NCBI RefSeq assembly: GCF_030929505.1
Contig: NZ_JAVFVV010000006.1
Span: 186,001-250,000 of the forward strand
Source: Mesorhizobium sp. LHD-90
GTDB lineage: Bacteria; Pseudomonadota; Alphaproteobacteria; Rhizobiales; Rhizobiaceae
DNA length: 64,000 bases
Reading direction: 5' to 3'
Shown here: one piece after another, positions 27,255-36,115 of the stretch
Numbering within the stretch: position 1 is the stretch's first letter
How the letters are laid out: the number at the start of each line of letters is the position of its first letter
Translations under genes and position numbers: made by a program
Notes under the pieces: model-generated
Database searches by the model: none
Seen by the model: the letters and a program-made list of their open reading frames with translations, nothing else
What the model was told of the DNA's origin: nothing

Positions 27255-28727
27255 TTGCGCGCTAAACCTGCGGCACGAACCAATCCGGACATTGCGGGAC
27301 ACGAGCAGTTGGAAGGCCAGGAGGAAACGACGCCGGGCGGCGCCGGCCATGAGGCCGGACATGCCGACATCTATGGCGAGGACGGGGTGATCCGCCCGTC
27401 CTTCGTCGCGCATATCGGCGCGGCGATCGCCGACCGCGATACGCTCGCCCTGCGCAAGGACGTCGGCGACCTGCACCAGTCCGAGCTCGGCGACCTGCTC
27501 GAAGCGCTGCTGCCGGAGCAGCGGCGAACGCTGGTCGACCTGCTCGGCACGGATTTCGATTTTTCGGCGCTGACCGAGGTCGACGAGGCGATCCGCCTGG
27601 AGATCGTCGACAGCCTGCCCAATGCGCAGATCGCCAAGGCGGTGCAGGAACTCGATTCCGACGACGCGGTCTACATCCTGGAAGACCTCGACCAGGCGGA
27701 CCAGGACGAGATCCTGGCGCAGCTTCCGTTCACCGAGCGGATCCGGCTGCGCCGCTCGCTCGACTATCCGGAAGAATCGGCCGGCCGGCGCATGCAGACG
27801 GAATTCGTCGCCGCACCGCCGTTCTGGACGGTCGGTCAGACGATCGACTACATGCGCGAGGACAACAACCTTCCCGACCGCTTCAGCCAGATTTTTGTTA
27901 TCGACCCGTCGTTCAAGCTGCTCGGCGCCATCGACCTCGACCAGATCCTGCGCACCAAGCGCACGGTGAAGATCGAAGAGATCATGCACGAGACGCGCCA
28001 CGCTATCCCGGCCACGATGGACCAGGAAGAGGCGGCGCGCGAATTCGAACAGTACGACCTTCTGTCGGCCGCCGTCGTCGACGAGAACGAGCGGCTGGTC
28101 GGCGTGCTCACCATCGACGACGTGGTCGATGTGATCCAGCAGGAGGCCGAGGAAGATCTTCTGCGCATGGGCGGCGTCGGCGACGAGGAGTTGTCCGACA
28201 CGGTGGTCGCCACCTCGCGCTCGCGCGTGCCGTGGCTGCTGGTCAACCTGGCCACGGCCTTCATCTCGGCCACCGTCATCAGCCAGTTCGGGGCGACCAT
28301 CGAGGAGATGGTGGCGCTGGCAGCGCTGATGCCGATCGTCGCGTCGCTCGGCGGCAATGCCGGCACCCAGACCATGACCGTCACCGTGCGCGCGCTGGCC
28401 ACGAAAGACCTCGACATCTACAATGCCGGCCGCGTCATCCGCCGCGAGGTGCTGGTCGGCCTGCTCAACGGTTCGGTCATCGCCGCCATCATCGGCGTCG
28501 TTGCCGCGCTGTGGTTCCACAATCCCGATCTCGGCTACGTGATAGCCGCCGCGATGATCATCAACATGCTGGCGGCGGCGCTCGGCGGCATCCTGATCCC
28601 GCTGCTGCTCGATCGGCTGGGCGCCGACCCGGCGATTTCGTCCTCCATCTTCACCACCATGATCACCGACGTCATCGGATTTCTGGCGTTCCTCGGCCTC
28701 GCCACCTGGTGGCTGCATCTCGGCTGA
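27255..28727 (+). CDS. mgtE: Magnesium transporter MgtE
   Basis: A Mg2+-gated channel: an N-terminal superhelical domain (about residues 45-170), paired CBS domains (around 180-300, with VIDPSFKLLGAIDLDQIL and AAVVDENERLVGVLTIDDV), then five membrane helices with ASLGGNAGTQTMTV, the ion-pore signature. No in-frame ATG lies near the N-terminus. Possible starts are TTG 27255, TTG 27309 and GTG 27387. The GGAGGAA at 27320 has no start at proper spacing. I give the longest; the true start is uncertain. Confidence 0.9.
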   Translation: MRAKPAARTNPDIAGHEQLEGQEETTPGGAGHEAGHADIYGEDGVIRPSFVAHIGAAIADRDTLALRKDVGDLHQSELGDLLEALLPEQRRTLVDLLGTDFDFSALTEVDEAIRLEIVDSLPNAQIAKAVQELDSDDAVYILEDLDQADQDEILAQLPFTERIRLRRSLDYPEESAGRRMQTEFVAAPPFWTVGQTIDYMREDNNLPDRFSQIFVIDPSFKLLGAIDLDQILRTKRTVKIEEIMHETRHAIPATMDQEEAAREFEQYDLLSAAVVDENERLVGVLTIDDVVDVIQQEAEEDLLRMGGVGDEELSDTVVATSRSRVPWLLVNLATAFISATVISQFGATIEEMVALAALMPIVASLGGNAGTQTMTVTVRALATKDLDIYNAGRVIRREVLVGLLNGSVIAAIIGVVAALWFHNPDLGYVIAAAMIINMLAAALGGILIPLLLDRLGADPAISSSIFTTMITDVIGFLAFLGLATWWLHLG

Positions 28728-28827
28728 TCACTCCGCATATTTATGACGAGACGCGAAGTTATTGCGTGGCGGTGGTCATGTGGCCGGACAACGCTATTTT
28801 CGTCCGATATGTCTGGAGGATTCGGCG

Positions 28828-29847
28828 ATGAAACGCGCAAGGACCATTCTCGCTACTGTTTCCATCGTGGCGCTGAGCGCACTACCGTTCGGATTGGATT
28901 TTGGCAGCCTAGGCTCGATCGGTCCGTCGTCCGCCTATGCCAAAGACAATGGCGGCGGCAAAGGTGGCGGCGGCGGAAACGGCAATGGCAATGGCCGCGG
29001 CAAGAGCGATTCGGCCAAGCCGGACAAGGGAAGGTCAGCCTCGGCACGCGGGTCATCCGGATCGCTTTTCGGCAAGGATCGGAACCGGACCATCAGCCGC
29101 CTGGATGACAAGGGCCGTTCCAAGGCCAAGTCCACCAAGGCGATCGGCCGGGCGCGGGTCCAGCAGGTCGCTACCGTTCCGGCGTTCGCGCCGGTGCCCG
29201 GCCCCAAGCCGGCAGCCAAGGAGAAGAATTTCCGCGCCAAGCTGGCCGGTCTCAATTCGCTGAACCGCAACTATCGTGCCTATCTGAATTCGCAATCGCC
29301 ACGCATGGCAGCCATGCGGGCCTACGTGATGGCCTCGGCCGAATTGGACATCGCCCGCGAGAAAGTTGAGACGGCGAACGCCCAACTGGCGACGGCTCGC
29401 GAGGATTTCGAAACGATAGTCGAGCGCGTCGATCCCGTGCCTTATGATGACGCCGTCGGAATTTATGACGATCCCAGCCTGGCGGAATTGAAGGATCGAC
29501 TGGACCACCTGAATTCCGTTGAGGTCGCGCCTGAGGATGAAACCGCGTTGGACGCAGAGATTGCCGATCTGGAGTCGATCCTGGGTAGTCCAGAAGCGGA
29601 CTCTCTCGCGGATGCGTCGGCAGATGCCATCGATGCGCGGGCGGCGGCGGCGGCAGCTTCGGTGGGTACGGACGACGAGACGCTTCGCGAGGCACTGTTG
29701 GCTGCCGCCAACAAGAACCGCGTCGCGCAATATGGTGAAGACTATGTCGACGACGAGATGATGGACTGGGCAAAGGACTTGCTCGGCGTCGGCGACGATT
29801 TTGGCAAGATCGATGAGGTGCGCGAAAGCCTGGAGGCGAGCAGATAG
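28828..29847 (+). CDS. Exported unknown protein with Gly/Asn-rich segment
   Basis: A 339-residue protein with a signal peptide (about residues 1-38, ending SSAYA) and a Lys/Gly/Asn-rich stretch (GGGKGGGGGNGNGNGRGK) at about 44-60. A basic linker and helical, partly coiled-coil sequence follow (about 150-215), then an acidic Ala/Asp-rich C-terminal half. A GGAGGA ribosome site precedes the ATG. Not recognised; probably periplasmic or surface exposed. Confidence 0.65.
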   Translation: MKRARTILATVSIVALSALPFGLDFGSLGSIGPSSAYAKDNGGGKGGGGGNGNGNGRGKSDSAKPDKGRSASARGSSGSLFGKDRNRTISRLDDKGRSKAKSTKAIGRARVQQVATVPAFAPVPGPKPAAKEKNFRAKLAGLNSLNRNYRAYLNSQSPRMAAMRAYVMASAELDIAREKVETANAQLATAREDFETIVERVDPVPYDDAVGIYDDPSLAELKDRLDHLNSVEVAPEDETALDAEIADLESILGSPEADSLADASADAIDARAAAAAASVGTDDETLREALLAAANKNRVAQYGEDYVDDEMMDWAKDLLGVGDDFGKIDEVRESLEASR

Positions 29848-29909
29848 GAGGTTTGATCGAACCGCCCTCGGCTGACCCGAGTTTGGAACGCTGGTTGGTA
29901 CTGCTTGAA

Positions 29910-29939
29910 TTGACTTTTACGTAAACGCCGTGCGATGCT
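29910..29939 (+). promoter_or_regulatory. MerR-type promoter with central palindrome
   Basis: TTGACT (29910-29915) and GATGCT (29934-29939) are separated by 18 bp that contain the perfect palindrome TTTACGTAAA (29916-29925). Long spacers with the operator inside are the mark of MerR-regulated promoters. The gene downstream encodes a MerR protein, so autoregulation is likely. The TTTACGTAAACG core resembles sites known for LiuR-type regulators. Confidence 0.6.
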
Positions 29940-29970
29940 TCCGCCTTGGAAACCTGCGGCAGGGCAGCGC

Positions 29971-30357
29971 ATGCGCGAATACTATTCGATCACCGAACTC
30001 ACCAGGGAGTTCGACATATCGACGCGCACCTTGCGCTTCTACGAGGACGAGGGGCTGATCCAGCCCGTCCGCCGTGGCCGCACCCGGCTGTTCCGCCCGT
30101 CCGACCGCCATCTCGTGCGCCAGATTCTCAGGGGCAAGCGGCTCGGCTTCTCGATCAACGAGATCCGCGAGATCATCCAGATGTATCGCGAGCCGCCGGG
30201 CGAGGTGGGCCAGCTCAAGCTCCTGATCCGGCGTATCACCGAGAAGAAGGACGATCTGCGCCAGAAGCGGCGCGACCTCGAGGAGACGCTGGCCGAACTC
30301 GACCAGGCGGAAGAATCCTGCGTCGAGCGGCTGGTGGAGCTCGGCGTCAACACCTGA
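29971..30357 (+). CDS. MerR-family transcriptional regulator, LiuR-like
   Basis: A 128-residue regulator with an N-terminal winged helix (YYSITELTREFDISTRTLRF) and a C-terminal coiled coil. The sequence resembles the LiuR-type regulators of branched-chain amino acid degradation in alphaproteobacteria. I start it at 29971 because the ATG at 29935 lies in the -10 region of its own promoter. No leucine-degradation genes lie in this window, so the target is distant or only itself. Confidence 0.8.
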   Translation: MREYYSITELTREFDISTRTLRFYEDEGLIQPVRRGRTRLFRPSDRHLVRQILRGKRLGFSINEIREIIQMYREPPGEVGQLKLLIRRITEKKDDLRQKRRDLEETLAELDQAEESCVERLVELGVNT

Positions 30358-30456
30358 AGCGCTTGAGCTCAGCCAAAGGCGGATCGGCGCGCTCTCGCGC
30401 CTCCCGTGCATAGAAGGCGACGGGGCGAGCCGTCCCCGGCCCGTAAGAACTCTTCC

Positions 30457-31161
30457 TCAAATGACCCGCTGGATGTCGGTTTCGGTGAAGCCGTGGAGCG
30501 TCATCACCTCGCGATGCCACGGGCTTCCAAGCAGATCGCCGAGAATGGCATCGATCCGGTCGCGCAGCCCGGCATCTGCTTTGGCGAGCGCGAAGGCGCC
30601 GGCGGCTGGTTGCTGTTCCATGTCCGGAATGCCGACAACGAAGAGCGGCGCCATGGAATGTTCTGACAGATAGCCGCGATGCGCCATGGCGACACTGGCA
30701 TAGGCGTCGACCTTGCCGGCAGCGACGGCTTCGGCCGCCTCCACCTGCGTGGCGAACAGCCTGATCCGTTCGGGCGGGACACTATTGGCCAGCGCGGTCT
30801 CGCCCTGCACCTGGCCGGCGATAACGCCGAGCGTCGCGCCTTCGTCCGCCGCCAGCGAGCGATAGCCGGAAAGGTTTCGCGGATTTTTACTGGCGACCAG
30901 CAGACCGTCCGGCAGCGACCAGACCGGCCGGGTGAAGTCGACCAGCTTCTTGCGCTCGTCCGAGACGAACAGGCCGGTTGTCATCGTCCAGCGCCCCTCG
31001 GCCAGCCCCGGAAGGAGCTCGACGAACTCCGCCTCGACCGGCTCGAACGGCAGGCCAAGGTGCCCGCAGATCACTTGAGCGAGTTCCACGTCGCAGCCGC
31101 GTACCCTGCCTGCCGCGTCGGTGAAGCAGAAAGGCGGCTCCTGGAGGAAGGCGAACTTCAT
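30457..31161 (-). CDS. Family 3 solute-binding protein without signal peptide
   Basis: A 234-residue protein matching the amino-acid-binding fold of ABC transporters: PPFCFTDAAGRVRGCDVELA, then RKKLVDFTRPVW, then GKVDAYASVAMAHRG. It begins right at the first strand of the domain, with no signal peptide, which a working periplasmic binding protein needs. There is no clear ribosome site, and a repeat element stands 17 bp upstream. It may be cytoplasmic, or truncated at its N-terminus. No transporter permease is next to it. Confidence 0.75.
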   Translation of the reverse strand: MKFAFLQEPPFCFTDAAGRVRGCDVELAQVICGHLGLPFEPVEAEFVELLPGLAEGRWTMTTGLFVSDERKKLVDFTRPVWSLPDGLLVASKNPRNLSGYRSLAADEGATLGVIAGQVQGETALANSVPPERIRLFATQVEAAEAVAAGKVDAYASVAMAHRGYLSEHSMAPLFVVGIPDMEQQPAAGAFALAKADAGLRDRIDAILGDLLGSPWHREVMTLHGFTETDIQRVI

Positions 31162-31178
31162 GCCGATACAACCCGGAC

Positions 31179-31325
31179 TAGGGTCTGTTGGTATTCAGGC
31201 CAAGGTGGGCTGCAAATGGCGCCTTTCTGCGCTTCCGGTGCTCAAGTACCAGAACGTACATTCCGCTCCGGTTCTCGAAACTCGCCATTTTCGCCTCACC
31301 CTGACCTGAATCTCAACAGACCCTA
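31179..31325. mobile_element. 147-bp TA-flanked inverted-repeat element, copy 1
   Basis: Begins TAGGGTCTGTTG and ends CAACAGACCCTA; terminal repeats of about 40 bp are imperfect and the whole element is a near palindrome. The TA on each side fits a target duplication. A second copy of exactly the same length lies at 60989-61135 with about 14 differences. It separates the P450 gene from the solute-binding gene and its edge forms the P450 stop codon. Confidence 0.8.
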
Positions 31326-32570
31326 AAACGCCACGTCCAGCCGCCGAAGCCCGTGAAAATGATAAATGTCGCTGTAGGCGGGCGTCTCGGCGAGCCGCAG
31401 ACCGGGCAGGCGGTCGAACAGGGTCTTGAGCGCGACCTGCAACTCCAGCCGCGCCAGCGGCGCGCCGATGCAGAAATGGATGCCGGCGCCGAACGAGACG
31501 TTTTTCTGATCCGGGCGGCCGGGCCGGAACGCATCCGGCTCCGAAAAGGCTAGAGGATCGCGGTTGGCCGCTCCCAGCAACAGCCCGACCTGGTCGCCAG
31601 GCTTCAGCACGACGCCTTCGGCGATCTCGGCTTCCTGATAGACGTAGCGCGTGAACATGTGCAGCGGCGCGTCGTAGCGCAGGCATTCCTCGACGGTCGC
31701 CACGGCCAACTCCGGCGTTTCGAAGAAGCGGCGCGGGTCGCCGCCTTGCGCAAGAATGGTGCGGACCGCGTTGCCGGCCTGATGCACGGTCGCCTCGTGG
31801 CCGGCATTGAGCAGCAGGATCGCCGAGGAGACGAGTTCGTCCTCGGTCAGCTTCTGGCCGTCCTCGGCTGCTGCCGTCAGCAGGCTGAGCAAGTCGTCGC
31901 CCGGGTGTTTCCGCTTCTCGGCAGCATGGCGGCGGATGAAGTCAGCGAAGGCCCGCGCCGAGGCATTAGCCTGGGTCTCCTCGGCCGGGCCCGGCTTGTG
32001 CATATACATGCGCACCATGTCGTTCGACCAGGCGACGAGCTGCAGCCCGCTTTCGGCCGGCAGTCCCATCATCTCGGCGATGACGGCAGCGGGCAGCGGG
32101 GTGGCGAAGTCGCGGATCAGTTCGGCGCGGCCGGTCGCCTCGAAGCCGTCGATAAGCCGATGCGCCAAAACCTCGATCCGCGGCCGCAGCCGTTCGACCT
32201 GCCGGGAGACGAAGGCGCGGTTGACCAACGTGCGCAGGCGGGTATGCGCAGGCGGTTCGAGCTCCAGAAGCGATCCCGCCTCGACCGCGTCGAAATCGGC
32301 GAGATGGGCGCGCTCGCCGGTCGCCGCGACGGCCGCCCGGTAGCCGCCGGGCCGCTCGCGCCCGAACCGCTTGTCGCGAAACAGCCGGTTGACCTCGTCG
32401 AATCCGGCAAGGCACCAGAGGCCAAAATCCTCCCAGAACACGCAGCGCGCATTCTCATGCATCCAGCGATAGGCGGGGTAGGGATCCTGCACGAATGCCG
32501 GCTCGTGCGGGTCGAGGCGCATCCGGCGTGTGGCGGGGTCGAAGGCGAGGTAGGGAGGTGCGGAGTTCAT
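31323..32570 (-). CDS. Cytochrome P450
   Basis: A 415-residue soluble P450. The heme-binding motif FGAGIHFCIGAPLAR is near residue 365, the I-helix oxygen-binding motif AGHEAT near 250, and the K-helix ExxR as ECLR near 290. It oxidises an unknown substrate and needs a ferredoxin and reductase from elsewhere. The TAG stop is made from the edge of the repeat element. It is divergent from a small membrane protein gene and an FAD oxidase gene. Confidence 0.93.
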   Translation of the reverse strand: MNSAPPYLAFDPATRRMRLDPHEPAFVQDPYPAYRWMHENARCVFWEDFGLWCLAGFDEVNRLFRDKRFGRERPGGYRAAVAATGERAHLADFDAVEAGSLLELEPPAHTRLRTLVNRAFVSRQVERLRPRIEVLAHRLIDGFEATGRAELIRDFATPLPAAVIAEMMGLPAESGLQLVAWSNDMVRMYMHKPGPAEETQANASARAFADFIRRHAAEKRKHPGDDLLSLLTAAAEDGQKLTEDELVSSAILLLNAGHEATVHQAGNAVRTILAQGGDPRRFFETPELAVATVEECLRYDAPLHMFTRYVYQEAEIAEGVVLKPGDQVGLLLGAANRDPLAFSEPDAFRPGRPDQKNVSFGAGIHFCIGAPLARLELQVALKTLFDRLPGLRLAETPAYSDIYHFHGLRRLDVAF

Positions 32571-32605
32571 ACGGGAACTTAATTCTTGTCGTGCAAGTTT
32601 GCGGA

Positions 32606-32773
32606 ATGGCGGGAGATAACGTCCATCCTTTCCGGCGCGTCAAGTGGGGCGATCCGAAAGATCGGCTGAAGGTGCTGGCGGAAGATATCAAGCCGCGGCG
32701 CAAACGATCGCTCTTTCCACTTTTGGTCGTCGCCGTTTTCCTCGCGACCTTCGCGGCAGTTGCGCTTGGCTGA
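32606..32773 (+). CDS. Small single-pass membrane protein
   Basis: A 55-residue protein: a basic N-terminal half (FRRVKWGDPKDRLKVLAEDI, PRRKRS) and a C-terminal membrane helix (LFPLLVVAVFLATFAAVAL). The ribosome site is weak. It lies 35 bp from the divergent P450 gene and 22 bp before the FAD oxidase. Unknown function; the composition is consistent with a real small protein. Confidence 0.5.
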   Translation: MAGDNVHPFRRVKWGDPKDRLKVLAEDIKPRRKRSLFPLLVVAVFLATFAAVALG

Positions 32774-32795
32774 GCCGCTGTTTAGACCTCGGGTC

Positions 32796-33899
32796 ATGAA
32801 CATCATCGTCGTCGGCGCCGGCATTGCCGGTCTTTCCACCGCCTGGTCGCTGGTCAAGGCCGGCCACACGGTGACCCTGGTCGAACAGGGGCCGATCCCC
32901 AATCCGCTTGCCGCGTCAGGAGACCATCACCGCATCATCCGCCGCGCCTATGGCAACGCCACGGGCTACGGAAGGCTGATCACGGAAGCCTATGACGCCT
33001 GGGACGAGATGTGGGCCGATCTCGGCGAGAACCACCTCGACCCGCGCGGCTTCCTGTGCATTTCGCGCGAACCGGGCGACGAGGCCGAAATCCATCGCGA
33101 AGGGCTGGAGACCGGCGGTTATCCGTTCGAACTGTTCGAGCCGGATCAGGCGGTGGCAAGATGGCCGTTCCTGGAGCCGGACAGCTTCCGCTACGCCTTT
33201 TTCTCGACCGAGGGCGGTGCGCTGCATTGCCGGAAGATCGGCGCAGGGCTGCTGAAATGGCTGCGAGAAAACGGCGCGAACGTCTATGAAAACAGCAGGG
33301 TCGTTTCGGTCGAGGACGAGCGCGGCTCGGTCGGCCTCGAAGGCGGCAGCGAGATTGTCGGTGACCGCGTCATCGTGACGGCCGGCGCATGGGTGCCGAA
33401 ACTGTTTCCCGAGCTTGGCGGCACGCTGAAGACCTATCGAACGGCGCTGGCCTATGTCGAGCCGCCCGCCGACCTGCTCGCGGCGTGGGAAGCGGCGCCG
33501 GTCATTCTCGATGTCGGCGGGGCGACCGACGGCTACATGATCCCGCTGACACGCGGCGCCGGCATGAAGTTCGGTTCCGGCCTGCACAAGGTGCCGACCA
33601 GCGATGCCGACTGGAACCGCGAGCCGGTTGAAGGCGAGGGCGAAGCTATCCGCAACCTGTTCTCGCCGCCGATCGCCCGCATCTCGGAATACCGGGTGAC
33701 CGAGGTGGTGACCTGTGCCTACACCTTTACCGACGACGAGCGATTTTATGCGACCGAGCGGGGCAAGTGCCTGGTCGTCTCCGCCTGCTCCGGCCATGGC
33801 TACAAGTTCGGCGCGGCGGTCGGGCGGCGGGTCGCCGCGGCGGCCGGCGACGGCGATGTCGAGGGGCTAAAACGCTGGTTGCGGGCGGAAGCTGTCTGA
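32796..33899 (+). CDS. FAD-dependent amino-acid/sarcosine oxidase-like protein
   Basis: A 367-residue DAO-family flavoenzyme. The N-terminal dinucleotide motif VVGAGIAGLSTAWSLVKAGH is clear, and the C-terminal CSGHGYKFGAAVGR segment is the second FAD-binding part of monomeric sarcosine oxidase-like enzymes. It probably oxidises an N-methylated or secondary amine and yields peroxide. The substrate is unknown. I start it at the ATG at 32796. Confidence 0.85.
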   Translation: MNIIVVGAGIAGLSTAWSLVKAGHTVTLVEQGPIPNPLAASGDHHRIIRRAYGNATGYGRLITEAYDAWDEMWADLGENHLDPRGFLCISREPGDEAEIHREGLETGGYPFELFEPDQAVARWPFLEPDSFRYAFFSTEGGALHCRKIGAGLLKWLRENGANVYENSRVVSVEDERGSVGLEGGSEIVGDRVIVTAGAWVPKLFPELGGTLKTYRTALAYVEPPADLLAAWEAAPVILDVGGATDGYMIPLTRGAGMKFGSGLHKVPTSDADWNREPVEGEGEAIRNLFSPPIARISEYRVTEVVTCAYTFTDDERFYATERGKCLVVSACSGHGYKFGAAVGRRVAAAAGDGDVEGLKRWLRAEAV

Positions 33900-34100
33900 G
33901 CGCTTCTTTTGTCCTGTCCCTTGTGAGGAGGGCCGATCCGCGGGCGGGGACGCACCCAAGTGCGCCCCATGTCCGTGAAGATGCCAGAACGAGCATCATT
34001 TACCTGCCGCACGTCGCTCCTATTTTCGGCGTATCCGCAGGCCCCGGCTCGACGGCCATACTTGGGCGCCACCTCCAATCCTCGCCTTGAGGAGGCAGAA

Positions 34101-34274
34101 ATGCTTCTTAAATCCATGCACCTGGTCGTTGTAGCAGCCATGCTGTCCGGTTTGGCCGGCTGCCAGACGGTTTCCTTCGCCGATGGTTACAAGGCGAACA
34201 ACTGCGGCATGACCGGCGCCTCCTGCTCGAAGCAAGGCCGGAGCGGAACGGTGGTCATGAACGGCCGTCGCTGA
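34101..34274 (+). CDS. Small lipoprotein
   Basis: A 57-residue precursor with a signal peptide and lipobox L-A-G-C (MLSGLAGCQTVSF), so a mature peptide of about 38 residues anchored by its cysteine. Two further cysteines lie in NNCGMTGASCSK. The start follows GGAGG at 7 bp. A CCTC...GAGG stem just upstream could cover the ribosome site. Unknown function. Confidence 0.7.
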   Translation: MLLKSMHLVVVAAMLSGLAGCQTVSFADGYKANNCGMTGASCSKQGRSGTVVMNGRR

Positions 34275-34380
34275 GTATCGGCGATGGTGTTGCGGCCGGA
34301 TCTCAAGCCGGTAGGATCGGTCACCGCCGGGGCGTCAGGCCGCAAATATCCGCTATCGAGGTAGTCGCACCCGTCGGAGA

Positions 34381-34968
34381 TCAGCCGCAATGCCGGCGGA
34401 TCTTCACCCGCCGCCAGCCGGTCTCGCCCTCGCTGACCACGACTTGCCGTGCGACCGTGCGGTATGTCGGAGGCACGTCGACGACGCGGCGCTGCTCGGG
34501 CTGGATGATGACCTGCTCGACCTCGTAGTCGTAGACGGCCGGGATGACGACGCGGCGCTGGTATTCCGGCTGCACCACGACGGTTTCCGCCACCTGCTCG
34601 TAGCGCGCCTTGCGCTTGATCTTGCACAGTACTTTCCGGCCGTTGATCCACCGCCATTCCCAGGAATAGCCGCCGTCGGCGACCTTCACCGTGCGGTAGC
34701 GCGTCTGCACCACGGCCGGCACGATCTGGTAGCTGATCTGTTCGGGCTGCATGAGCACCGCGCGCTTGCGCGTGCCGTAGATCGCCGGCGTGGTTTCGAC
34801 ATACTGGCTGGCCGGATTGACCTGGACGTTTTCATAGACCGTGTCGTAGACCGGCGCCGTCCGATACTGTTCGTAGCACTCGACCGGCTTGCCGCCGGCG
34901 AATGCCTGAGAAACGGCGGCGAGCATCACCGAGCCCGCGGCCGCGACGGAAATTGTTTTCAGAACCAT
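34381..34968 (-). CDS. Exported protein with repeated tyrosine/valine strands
   Basis: A 195-residue protein with a signal peptide (VLKTISVAAAGSVMLAAVSQAFA) and strand-like units of the type R-x-V-V-(I/V)-x-P-(E/A), seen four or five times (for example VVVQPEYQRRVVIPAVY and VIIQPEQRRVVDVPPTY). Two cysteines flank the central part. Not recognised; probably periplasmic or outer-membrane associated. I start at 34968; two upstream codons with starts precede it. Confidence 0.65.
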   Translation of the reverse strand: MVLKTISVAAAGSVMLAAVSQAFAGGKPVECYEQYRTAPVYDTVYENVQVNPASQYVETTPAIYGTRKRAVLMQPEQISYQIVPAVVQTRYRTVKVADGGYSWEWRWINGRKVLCKIKRKARYEQVAETVVVQPEYQRRVVIPAVYDYEVEQVIIQPEQRRVVDVPPTYRTVARQVVVSEGETGWRRVKIRRHCG

Positions 34969-35186
34969 GGTTACCCCCGATACGCCATGCCGCAACCGGG
35001 GATGTACAATACTGAACGGTTCACGCGGGGGAAGCGAAATTCTAAGATTTCGTTAACGTGGCCGCTGTCGCATGATCCAAAACGGCCGGCCTTGCGCAAG
35101 ACGGAGCCGGCATCCTATTTACGGGGCAACGAAACACCGCACGATTCCGCCGTGCAAGCCGGATCCCGCCAACCAACGGACGCCCG

Positions 35187-35819
35187 ATGAAGAACCCGAT
35201 CGAAACCTACATGAACCTCGTGCCGATGGTGGTCGAGCAGACCAATCGCGGCGAGCGCGCCTACGACATCTTCTCGCGCCTGCTGAAGGAGCGCATCATC
35301 TTCATCACCGGTCCGGTCGAGGACGGCATGGCGACGCTGGTCTGCGCGCAATTGCTGTTCCTGGAAGCCGAGAACCCGAAGAAGGAGATCAACCTCTACA
35401 TCAACTCGCCAGGCGGCGTGGTGACCTCCGGCATGGCGATCTACGACACCATGCAGTTCATCAAGCCGGCGGTGTCGACGCTGTGCATCGGCCAGGCCGC
35501 CTCGATGGGGTCGCTGTTGCTGACGGCCGGTCACAAGGACATGCGCTTCGCCACGCCGAATGCGCGCATTATGGTGCATCAGCCTTCCGGCGGCTTCCAG
35601 GGCCAGGCTTCGGACATCGAGCGCCACGCCCAGGACATCATCAAGTTGAAGCGGCGCCTCAACGAGGTCTATGTCAAGCACACCGGCAAAAGCTACGAGG
35701 AGATCGAGCGCACGCTGGACCGCGACCACTTCATGACCTCCGATGAGGCCAGGGATTTCGGCCTGATCGACAAGGTCATCTCGAGCCGCGAGGCTACGGA
35801 GACCGTCGCACAGGGATAA
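35187..35819 (+). CDS. clpP: ATP-dependent Clp protease proteolytic subunit
   Basis: A 210-residue serine protease. The catalytic triad is visible: Ser106 in [10 protein letters not shown], His131 in MVHQPSGG and Asp180 in RDHFMT. It assembles as a double heptamer and is fed substrates by ClpX, encoded next. No Shine-Dalgarno stands out before the ATG. Confidence 0.97.
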   Translation: MKNPIETYMNLVPMVVEQTNRGERAYDIFSRLLKERIIFITGPVEDGMATLVCAQLLFLEAENPKKEINLYINSPGGVVTSGMAIYDTMQFIKPAVSTLCIGQAASMGSLLLTAGHKDMRFATPNARIMVHQPSGGFQGQASDIERHAQDIIKLKRRLNEVYVKHTGKSYEEIERTLDRDHFMTSDEARDFGLIDKVISSREATETVAQG

Positions 35820-36115
35820 GGCCGACGAATCCGCGGCTTGCGGGCGATGACACTTTTTTGACGCGAGCTGCGGCATTTCGGACACAATTTGCTGTTCCCT
35901 CGACGGGAGGCCCGGCCTACGTTAAGCCTATGTTGAGTTTCGACGGCTTAGCTTCGCAGGGGCTTGTGGGAAACGTCGCCGCTTCCTCCGTCGCGCGTTT
36001 CGTGTGTGAATAGGGCGTGGCAAAGCGCTGGCATCGCCGCGCTTTCGCGGCTAATACTCAATGCCGACGCCTCGCCGCTCCGCCGGCAGGGCGGCACTGA
36101 AAGGACTTGGATACT

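Noticed and set aside
33947-33969. Hairpin GGGGACGCAC...GTGCGCCCC after the FAD oxidase
   Set aside because: Stem is imperfect and no T-run follows; not a supported terminator.
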